The translations under genes and the position numbers were made by a program. Below are positions 7,818-13,221 of a stretch of DNA of 20,308 nucleotides, piece after piece; within the stretch, counting starts at the first letter, position 1; each line of letters starts with the position of its first letter. The stretch is from assembly GCA_016302435.1 (NCBI GenBank), contig JAEDNQ010000016.1, positions 1 through 20,308 on the forward strand, given 5' to 3'. This stretch comes from Bacteroidaceae bacterium. Lineage in GTDB: Bacteria > Bacteroidota > Bacteroidia > Bacteroidales > Bacteroidaceae. A model generated the notes under the pieces. That model ran no database searches and had not been told where the DNA came from. It saw only the letters and a list, made by a program, of their open reading frames with translations.

Positions 7818-8900
7818 TTACTGAGCGATGGTTTTGCCATCGTAGGTGACTGTGGCGAGGTTGGCCTTGCTGAGTTCTACGGCTTTGGCTGGCAGTGGGG
7901 CGTAGTTGACAGCTGAGGTCATCTTCTGTGCTTTGTCGCTTATGACGTAGTTGAGAAGGTCGAGTGTGGCTTGTGCCTGTGTGAGACTGCGGTTGCTGTA
8001 GTTTTGTTCCTTGTAAATGATGATCCAGGTGAAGGTTGAGATGGGGTAGGCTCCCTTAGCGTCGGAGTTGGTGATGGAACAACGTGTGTCGGCAGGTATC
8101 TCGCCAGAGGCTGCTGCAGAGATGCTTTCTGCTGTGGGCTTGACTGTCTCACCGTTGCTGTTGATGAGGGCTGCATAGTCTATGCCCTGTGCGAAGGCAT
8201 ATTCGGAGCCTACGTAGCCGATGGAATTTTTGGTTTGTGAGATGACGCCTGCTACGCCTGGGTTGCCTTTAGCAGCCTGGCCAACTGGAAAGTTGACTGA
8301 CTTGCCGCAGCCGTAGGTCTCAGCCCATTCTTTGCTGACCTTGGAGAGGTAGTCGGTGAATACAAATGTAGTGCCGGAACCGTCTGAGCGGTAGGTTGGG
8401 ATGATTTTGTCAGATGGGAGTTTGGCATCTTTGTTGAGAGTTACAATGCGTGGGTCGTTCCATGTGGTGATCTTGCCAGCAAAAATGTCGGCTACGACAT
8501 CGCCAGAGAGGACGAGGTCTTTGACATCGGGGAGATTGTAGGCCAGGACGACTGCGCCCATGCAGGTGGGCACGTGTACAACGGCTGGCATTTCGAGCAT
8601 CTCTTCGTCAGAGAGGAAGGCGTCGGAACCACAGAAGTCTACGATGCCGTCTTTTAAGTTGCGCACGCCTCCGCCTGAGCCTATGCCGCCGTAGGCTACC
8701 TCGTCACCGTTGACATCTCCGAACTCTTCAAAGATGACGTTGTAGAAGGGGAGTGGGAAGGTGGCACCTGCGCCAGAGAGCTCTACGCTCTCTCTCGTTA
8801 CGGTAGCTGTGGCGTCTGCCTTCTGATTGGAATTGTTGCATGATGTAAGTGCCATGGCTGCTGCCATGAAAGATAATGCGATAGATAATGTCTTTTTCAT
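7818..8900 (-). CDS. pstS: Phosphate-binding lipoprotein PstS
   Basis: The periplasmic phosphate receptor of the Pst importer, 360 aa. The N-terminus is a lipoprotein signal with lipobox LTSC, placing the lipidated cysteine at residue 21, followed by an Asn/Ser/Lys linker. Mature-domain hallmarks are SGAGATFPLPFYN, the GIGSGGG loop and the phosphate-contacting RSDGSGTTFVFTDYL; the C-terminal half has the usual NYVISDKAQ-type region. It is first of the four pst genes and follows the porin gene by 202 bp. Its leader is unusual: a run of seven TTTTTG units (CAAAAA on the coding strand) ends about 20 nt before the ATG, which could affect expression if its length varies. Confidence 0.95.
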   Translation of the reverse strand: MKKTLSIALSFMAAAMALTSCNNSNQKADATATVTRESVELSGAGATFPLPFYNVIFEEFGDVNGDEVAYGGIGSGGGVRNLKDGIVDFCGSDAFLSDEEMLEMPAVVHVPTCMGAVVLAYNLPDVKDLVLSGDVVADIFAGKITTWNDPRIVTLNKDAKLPSDKIIPTYRSDGSGTTFVFTDYLSKVSKEWAETYGCGKSVNFPVGQAAKGNPGVAGVISQTKNSIGYVGSEYAFAQGIDYAALINSNGETVKPTAESISAAASGEIPADTRCSITNSDAKGAYPISTFTWIIIYKEQNYSNRSLTQAQATLDLLNYVISDKAQKMTSAVNYAPLPAKAVELSKANLATVTYDGKTIAQ

Positions 8901-8922
8901 AATTGAATTGATGATAGGGTGG

Positions 8923-8965
8923 TTTTTTGTTTTTGTTTTTGTTTTTGTTTTTGTTTTTGTTTTTG
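8923..8965. repeat. Hexanucleotide simple repeat (TTTTTG)7 in the pstS leader
   Basis: Seven uninterrupted TTTTTG units (the first with one extra T) lie 22 bp upstream of the pstS ATG. On the transcribed strand they read CAAAAA. Perfect short tandem repeats of this kind are prone to slippage. A 6-bp unit here would change the length of an A-rich leader or promoter spacing rather than a reading frame. Confidence 0.9.
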
Positions 8966-8976
8966 GGGATGGGGTG

Positions 8977-9018
8977 GCGGGGGGGAGAACCCCGAAACAC
9001 CAAACGGAGTAGCAAGGC
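8977..9018. repeat. Dispersed GC-rich intergenic repeat, copy B
   Basis: It matches the element at 5008-5046: a G run, GAGAACCCCGAAAC, then CAAACGGAGTAGCAAGG. The GGGG-AGAA-CCCC hairpin is kept although flanking bases differ. It lies between the porin 3' end and pstS and abuts the 34-bp tandem units. Confidence 0.7.
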
Positions 9019-9096
9019 GAGGACTGCTATAGACGGGGTTGCTATTGTGAGCGAGGACTGCTATAGACAGGGTTGCTATTGAAGGCGAGGGCTGCT
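9017..9096. repeat. 34-bp tandem repeat, about 2.4 units
   Basis: Units start at 9017, 9051 and 9085. The first 31 bases of units 1 and 2 (GCGAGGACTGCTATAGAC, then RGGGTTGCTATTG) differ at a single base; unit 3 stops after 12 bases. They lie immediately downstream of the porin stop codon, in its mRNA tail and upstream of pstS. Confidence 0.85.
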
Positions 9097-9102
9097 TGGG
9101 TA

Positions 9103-10095
9103 TTATAGGCCAAAGTAGCAGCTGACGTACCCTGCATAGCGCTCATCTGCTCCGTCGGCCTTTGGCATGGTCATACGGAAGTTGGGGGCTATCTTGACGT
9201 ATTTGCCGAGCTTCCACTGTGCTCCGACGAGGAGTGTGGACTCGTCGGAGCTCTTGTTCCAGTCGTCCTTGGAAGATAAATCATCGAAGCGGGCGAAGAT
9301 TTCTGCGTTTTTGGTGGCTTTGACAGTGCCGTAGACAGAGAAACCATTTTGGTCGTGATCTTCGATGCCTGAGGCATTGACCATCATATTGTATTCTGCT
9401 CCGAGGGAGAAGCCGTTGCCTTTGTAGCCGGCGAAGGCAGAGTAGTTCATCACGTCTTTCTTTCCTTCGGCTGGCTGCTCGTTGAGACCTGCGTAGAGGC
9501 GGACACTGAGTCCCTTGATTGGTGTCACTGTGGCTCCTATGCCGTAGAGGAGTCCGTCTTCTACCTGCACCTTCTTGTATCCCTCACCGTTGACGGCGAT
9601 GACGTCGGCTGTAAGCCATTCGTTGGCTCTCCATGCCACAGAGAGTCCGAGGTCGGCACTAGAACCGAATTTATACTGATCCTGGAAGGACTTGTAGATG
9701 TATCTGTATCCCCAGAACTTCTCTACCATGTTGAACTGGGTTGTGGAGATGAGTCCTCCGTTGATGGTCAAATCGCCTGTCTTCCATGTCAGCTGAGCGT
9801 TTTTGATGTAAGCTATACGCTGGTAGTCGCTTACGTCGCTTGACTTGCCGATGTCCATGACACCTTTAACTGAGAGGCCTTTGCCAAGGTCGTACTGGTA
9901 GCCGAGGTAGGAGCGGTCGAGATCGAAGCCTCTGTTGTTGTTGTCAAGGCCGAAGCCTGAGTGGAAGTTGGTGAAGACCTGTACGATGGCTTTGCCCTTG
10001 GGAGCTTCTGCTTCCTTTGCGTCCTTTGTCTGAGCCTGAACCTGTGCGCCCATTGCACATGCCATGATGGCTGTCATGAGAATCTGTCTGTTCAT
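9103..10095 (-). CDS. Outer-membrane porin-like protein beside the pst genes
   Basis: A 330-aa protein with a signal peptide (MNRQILMTAIMACAMGAQVQA, predicted cleavage after residue 21). It then has alternating polar/hydrophobic strands rich in Gly, Tyr and Trp (for example LDRSYLGYQYDLGKGLSVKG and FWGYRYIYKSFQDQYKFG) and ends in YVSCYFGL. This is the pattern of a Gram-negative beta-barrel. It sits directly upstream of pstS on the same strand, so a role as a phosphate-inducible porin (OprO/OprP-like) is a reasonable inference, but I see no residue that proves phosphate selectivity. The start is the ATG at 10093-10095 rather than one 27 codons upstream, because only this one begins with a signal peptide. 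A TAACTTTG box lies about 104 bp upstream. Confidence 0.8.
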   Translation of the reverse strand: MNRQILMTAIMACAMGAQVQAQTKDAKEAEAPKGKAIVQVFTNFHSGFGLDNNNRGFDLDRSYLGYQYDLGKGLSVKGVMDIGKSSDVSDYQRIAYIKNAQLTWKTGDLTINGGLISTTQFNMVEKFWGYRYIYKSFQDQYKFGSSADLGLSVAWRANEWLTADVIAVNGEGYKKVQVEDGLLYGIGATVTPIKGLSVRLYAGLNEQPAEGKKDVMNYSAFAGYKGNGFSLGAEYNMMVNASGIEDHDQNGFSVYGTVKATKNAEIFARFDDLSSKDDWNKSSDESTLLVGAQWKLGKYVKIAPNFRMTMPKADGADERYAGYVSCYFGL

Positions 10096-10198
10096 GATTT
10101 CTTTTTCTATTTTTTGATTAAACATCTGTTGCTGGTGGGGAGTTGATGTGGCCTTATCGGCTGTCGTGTCCCGCACGCTTTTTTTGCTTTTCGCGATG

Positions 10199-10206
10199 CA
10201 AAGTTA
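10199..10206 (-). promoter_or_regulatory. Bacteroidota-type -7 box for the porin (and perhaps pst) transcript
   Basis: The minus strand reads CCGTAACTTTGCAT, a full TAnnTTTG match. No perfect -33 TTTG is present; instead the region 12-27 bp upstream is an inverted repeat, TTACAA-4-TTGTAA (10218-10233). A second CGTAACTTT lies 36 bp further upstream (10236-10244). Confidence 0.65.
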
Positions 10207-10273
10207 CGGTGGCTATGTTACAAGGATTTGTAAGGAAAGTTACGATAATGTGAACAGGTGTTATTTCTCGTTT

Positions 10274-10380
10274 ATAAGAACAAATAGAGGGTTTTTTAAG
10301 CATTAAAAAAGGTTGTGAAAGCATAAATAGATGGTTGTTGAAGCATTAATAAGGGTCGTGAAAGCATGACGAGGGCTGAG
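10274..10380. repeat. Degenerate tandem array of AAGCAT-headed units
   Basis: Four consecutive units of 20-23 bp begin at about 10298, 10319, 10341 and 10362. Each has AAGCAT, a purine-rich middle and GGTTGTG-like ends; a weaker fifth unit (AAGAACAAATAGAGGG) precedes them at about 10277. Copies differ at many positions, so the array is old or functionally constrained only at AAGCAT. Confidence 0.55.
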
Positions 10381-10417
10381 AGAGAAAATAATCAGGCATT
10401 CATGGAGAGTTTAAAGG

Positions 10418-10507
10418 TTTCCTATATATAATATATGTGTAGGGTGTCCTCGCTGCAAGATGTGGCGTGAAGGGCGAGTGACGTTTCCTATATATAATAT
10501 ATATGTA
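10418..10507. repeat. Pair of AT-rich direct repeats, 65 bp apart
   Basis: GTTTCCTATATATAATATAT occurs identically from 10418 and from 10483. The 45 bp between the copies is GC-richer. The blocks could be melting or bent-DNA sites, or remnants of a duplication. Confidence 0.75.
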
Positions 10508-10536
10508 TATTGTTGGTGTGAGTGTGAAAGGGCAAA

Positions 10537-10560
10537 TGTTTTCGAAGACTATCGAAAACA
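10537..10560. promoter_or_regulatory. Perfect 9-bp inverted repeat, candidate operator
   Basis: TGTTTTCGA (10537-10545), AGACTA, then TCGAAAACA (10552-10560). The same half-site TCGAAAA recurs at 10624-10630, facing TTTTCG 10632-10637 across one base, and at 10675-10681. Together these surround the TATATTTG promoter box at 10657. A binding site for a dimeric regulator is the simplest reading; the protein is unknown. Confidence 0.55.
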
Positions 10561-10656
10561 GCCACTCCAAAAATCAAAAGTGTAATATCAGCATGTCAAA
10601 ATAAAGAAAAATCAAAAAAAACATCGAAAAGTTTTCGTTCTGAATGAAAAAAGTCC

Positions 10657-10664
10657 TATATTTG
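10657..10664 (+). promoter_or_regulatory. Bacteroidota-type -7 box for the carboxymuconolactone decarboxylase-family gene
   Basis: TATATTTG matches TAnnTTTG. A TTTTCG at 10632-10637 sits about 19 bp upstream in the -33 position and is itself half of the palindrome CGAAAAGTTTTCG, so a repressor there would cover the promoter. The implied leader is about 110 nt. Confidence 0.65.
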
Positions 10665-10720
10665 CCATGTTAAATCGAAAAGGCCTTTACAAGTCTCTTC
10701 ATTTGGCAAAAGACAAGACT

Positions 10721-10750
10721 CAGCGAGGGCTGACCTTCCGCTGTTTTTTT
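10721..10750 (+). terminator. Terminator-like hairpin in the leader of the downstream gene
   Basis: CAGCG-AGG, loop GCTGA, CCT-(TC bulge)-CGCTG forms a bulged stem (10721-10743) followed directly by seven T residues. It lies after the predicted promoter at 10657 and 31 bp before the ATG at 10782, so it would act as an attenuator. A competing stem, GTCTCTT with AAAAGAC (10693-10714), lies just upstream. Confidence 0.5.
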
Positions 10751-10781
10751 ATTGAAGAAATAATATAAATATACCTTAATC

Positions 10782-11555
10782 ATGAAAGAAGTTAACATCA
10801 ACGAAAACGCCCGTCAGCAAATCAGAAGGCTGTTCTCACAGCGCAACTCTGTCAACACACTAAAGCGCGACCCCGAATTGACACAGCTATTTGACAATTT
10901 TGCTTTTGATGAGGCTCTCAAACTAACTGAAGGACCTGTCCTTGAGAAAACACGAGTCATGTGTATACTCGCCAGCACCATCGGATGCAATGCTATGCGA
11001 GAGTTTAAAGCGTATGTGGACGTTTGTCTCAATGTGGGTGTGAAACCTCGTGAGATTAGGGAGGTTGTCTATCAGGCAGTCCCCTACGTAGGATTCTCTA
11101 AGGTCATAGACTTCCTGCTTGAGATGAATCTGGCCTTTGAAGACAATGACATCAAACTTCCGCTCGATAACCAGAGCACTACCACTCCCGAGACTCGCAG
11201 GGAGAAGGGACGCGAGTGGATAGACGGTATCTTTGGCGCAGGTACGGCTGATGAGATGGAAAAGAATGCGCCAGAAGGTCAGGAGCACATAGTGGAGTTT
11301 ATGGAGAGCTACTGCTTCGGCGACTTCTATACTCGCAATGGCATAGACATGCAGCATCGCGAACTTGTCACTTTCTGTCTGCTCGCTTCTATGGGAGTAG
11401 CTCAGCCGCAGCTTGAGAGACACGGTGTGGGATGTAAGAATATGAATATATCCAAGACTGAGATGGTGGCTGTGCTTACAGGCATGCTTCCATACATCGG
11501 ATTCCCTAAGACTCAGAATGCGCTTACTGCTGTCAACAAGGCTTTTGCTGAGTAA
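10782..11555 (+). CDS. Carboxymuconolactone decarboxylase-family protein with two repeats
   Basis: The 257-aa cytoplasmic protein appears to hold two tandem CMD/AhpD-like helical domains, about residues 40-120 and 165-255. They share parallel segments: REIREVVYQAVPYVGFSKVIDF (90-111) and KTEMVAVLTGMLPYIGFPKTQNA (225-247). The first domain has CILASTIGCN (61-70) and the second CLLASMGVA (199-207). Neither has the CxxC of AhpD-type peroxidase partners, so thiol redox activity of that type is not supported. Substrate is unknown; in Bacteroidales such proteins are often annotated only by family. It is monocistronic, with a long leader containing candidate operator sites and an attenuator, and a strong terminator after the stop. 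Confidence 0.85.
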   Translation: MKEVNINENARQQIRRLFSQRNSVNTLKRDPELTQLFDNFAFDEALKLTEGPVLEKTRVMCILASTIGCNAMREFKAYVDVCLNVGVKPREIREVVYQAVPYVGFSKVIDFLLEMNLAFEDNDIKLPLDNQSTTTPETRREKGREWIDGIFGAGTADEMEKNAPEGQEHIVEFMESYCFGDFYTRNGIDMQHRELVTFCLLASMGVAQPQLERHGVGCKNMNISKTEMVAVLTGMLPYIGFPKTQNALTAVNKAFAE

Positions 11556-11596
11556 ATGTAGGGAAAGGCCGACTATTGATAAATGAAAAGGAATAA

Positions 11597-11627
11597 GGGG
11601 CAAGCGAAGGATCGTTTGCCCCGATTT
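11597..11627 (+). terminator. Strong, probably bidirectional terminator
   Basis: GGGGCAAGCGA (11597-11607), loop AGGA, TCGTTTGCCCC (11612-11622) pair over 11 positions with one G-T wobble, followed by GATTTTGTG. On the other strand the stem is followed by TTATTCCTTTT. It lies between the converging genes that end at 11555 (+) and 11741 (-) and could serve both. Confidence 0.85.
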
Positions 11628-11740
11628 TGTGTGATATGTCATGCATCCTGTACACGTGCAGGTTAAAGAGGGGGGGAGTTGTAACTTATGGAGGATGTTG
11701 TCCTTGCGTGTGTGTGCAAGTGAAGGCCAGAAGAATTTGG

Positions 11741-12598
11741 CTATGAGAAAAATGTATGCTCGACGACTGCTGCCACCCCGTCTTCCTCGTTGGTAAGGGT
11801 GACTATAGATGCCAGGCTCTTGACTTCAGGCTGAGCATTGCCCATCGCTACACCGATGCCTGCATAGGCAATCATCGACACGTCGTTGAAGCCGTCGCCG
11901 AAAGCCATACAGTCTTCTCGTGCTATGCCTGTGGCTTGGAGAAGCTCTTTCAGTCCCCTTGCTTTGTCTATTCCGCAAGGGACTATCTCCAGAAAGAAGG
12001 GTTCGCTGCGGAATGCCTCTGCCTGGTTGCCGAGTTCTTCTTGTAAGTCATGCTCTACAGCCACGAGCTGCTCTGGCTGGCCGACGATGATGCACTTAGT
12101 GATAGGGACAGCGGCTGCAGAGAGAAAGTCGTTGACTACATGAACATGCATACTGTTGCGCATGGAAGAATAGCGGACGAACTCGTCTTTCCCGTTTTCT
12201 GTCACCACTTCATTTCCTATGTATGTCATCAGTGTAAGGTGGTGCTCCTTGGCAAAGTTGTATATGGTGGGTTTGACGGTGTCTTCAAGACTGGTGGCAA
12301 AGAGACGGGTGTCTGAGGCGCAGTCGAATATCTCGCCGCCGTTGTAGCTCATGATGAATCCGCCATATTGCTTCAGCAGGAGAGCCTTGGCTGTGGGCAT
12401 GGTGCCGTATGTGGGGCGTCCGGACGCAATGGCCACTTTCACTCCTGCTTGCTGGGCGCGTATGAGGGTGGCAACGGTGCGCTGAGAGACGGTATGGTCG
12501 CTGTGGAGGAGTGTGCCGTCAAGATCAATGGCCAGCAACTTTGGATGCGATATGAAAGTGCGCGAGGTGACAGGGGCACAAGAGATGTTGTCATTCAT
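11741..12598 (-). CDS. Cof-type HAD-superfamily phosphatase
   Basis: A 285-aa HAD hydrolase of the Cof/YbiV-like (type IIB cap) group, which removes phosphate from sugar phosphates and similar metabolites in the cytoplasm. All four HAD motifs are visible: DLDGT (25-29, nucleophile Asp25), Ser59 in IASGRP, Lys212 in GIDKARGLKELL, and GDGFND (234-239) followed by AYAGIGVAMGNA. The cap lies between about residues 85 and 205. The ATG at 12596-12598 is chosen because the DLDGT motif then sits at the usual distance; the open frame continues 33 codons upstream without family-like sequence. Substrate cannot be told from sequence. A TTAATTTG box (one mismatch to the promoter motif) lies near 12706-12713. 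Confidence 0.92.
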   Translation of the reverse strand: MNDNISCAPVTSRTFISHPKLLAIDLDGTLLHSDHTVSQRTVATLIRAQQAGVKVAIASGRPTYGTMPTAKALLLKQYGGFIMSYNGGEIFDCASDTRLFATSLEDTVKPTIYNFAKEHHLTLMTYIGNEVVTENGKDEFVRYSSMRNSMHVHVVNDFLSAAAVPITKCIIVGQPEQLVAVEHDLQEELGNQAEAFRSEPFFLEIVPCGIDKARGLKELLQATGIAREDCMAFGDGFNDVSMIAYAGIGVAMGNAQPEVKSLASIVTLTNEEDGVAAVVEHTFFS

Positions 12599-12756
12599 AG
12601 AGGGAGGGAAATGTGGGGATAATCGTTGAACAAGAAGTGGGCAAAAAATGACAAGAGCGGGAGCGATTTGCCGCTCCAAATGGCTTCTGCTTGTCAAATC
12701 TGGTGCAAATTAACAAAAAAGACTTTAAACATGAGGCATATTTCCCTGATTTGTTC

Positions 12757-12764
12757 TACATTTG
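12757..12764 (+). promoter_or_regulatory. Bacteroidota-type -7 box for the secreted protein-helicase unit
   Basis: TACATTTG matches TAnnTTTG and lies 26 bp before the ATG at 12790. The TTT-rich stretch about 18 bp upstream could serve as a weak -33 element. This short leader supports 12790 over the in-frame ATG at 12691, which lies upstream of the promoter. Confidence 0.6.
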
Positions 12765-12789
12765 TATGATAATTGATAACAACAGACAT

Positions 12790-13209
12790 ATGAAGAAAGC
12801 AATATCTACCATTATGATGACAGTCGCCATGACTTTCGTCTCCCTTTCGTCAAAGGCACAGGAAGCCTTCAAGGGGGTCTACCGTTGTGACACTCTTGCC
12901 GCTACTCTCACCATCGACCTGACAGCACCGACAATATCACTGCCCGACCTTGATTTCGATGAGACATACGGATACATGAAGGGACAGCTCAACGGCACGT
13001 GGGTCATCCTCAAAGTGAAGAAGACTGACAAGAAGAAAGCACTCGTGCGTATGATCAGCGACATCGGCATCGACGCTCAGGATGTAGAACTCTCTCTCAC
13101 GGACGAGGGCAACCTGCAGCTCAGACTCGTCGGTGAACAAAACATGAAGGCCATTAGCCAAAGGAAATATGTCAAGATGCCAAAGGTGGCAAGTTTTATA
13201 AAGAAATAG
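12790..13209 (+). CDS. Small secreted protein of unknown function
   Basis: The 139-aa protein begins with a clear signal peptide (MKKAISTIMMTVAMTFVSLSSKA, likely cleaved near residue 23), giving a mature periplasmic or exported protein of about 116 aa. There is no lipobox. The mature part has short alternating strands (ATLTIDLTAPTISLPDL, GTWVILKVKK, DVELSLTDEGNLQLRLVG) that suggest a small beta-barrel or lipocalin-like fold. That is only an impression and I do not recognise the family. The helicase gene starts 12 nt after its stop, so the two are almost certainly co-transcribed, an odd pairing of an exported protein with a DNA repair enzyme. The true start is ATG 12790, downstream of the promoter box. 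Confidence 0.8.
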   Translation: MKKAISTIMMTVAMTFVSLSSKAQEAFKGVYRCDTLAATLTIDLTAPTISLPDLDFDETYGYMKGQLNGTWVILKVKKTDKKKALVRMISDIGIDAQDVELSLTDEGNLQLRLVGEQNMKAISQRKYVKMPKVASFIKK

Positions 13210-13221
13210 AGAACCTGGACA

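Larger units (their letters stand above)
10096..10781. other. 686-bp divergent intergenic region
   Basis: No credible gene is visible. From left to right it holds the porin leader and promoter (10199-10206), a TTACAA inverted repeat (10218-10233), an array of about 20-23 bp AAGCAT units (10274-10380), two copies of an AT-rich block (from 10418 and 10483), a 9-bp inverted repeat (10537-10560), a 6-bp palindrome (10625-10637), the plus-strand promoter (10657-10664) and a terminator-like hairpin (10721-10750). It is far more structured than most gaps here and probably integrates regulation of both flanking genes. Confidence 0.7.

Noticed and set aside
8923..8965. The TTTTTG tract as a terminator T-run for the porin gene
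   Set aside because: On the transcribed minus strand it is A-rich, not T-rich, and no stem precedes it properly.
8728..9015. Minus-strand frame encoding a Lys-Asn repeat peptide before pstS
   Set aside because: The repeat comes from the TTTTTG tract; the frame runs into pstS in the wrong phase.
10274..10380. CRISPR array
   Set aside because: Units are contiguous and diverged, with no constant repeat separated by unique spacers, and no cas gene is nearby.
10923..11642. 239-aa minus-strand open frame opposite the CMD-family gene
   Set aside because: It is antisense to a well-supported gene, crosses its terminator and shows no family motif.
11647..11662. Palindrome around CACGTG after the CMD-family terminator
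   Set aside because: Several mismatches and no link to a promoter; expected by chance.
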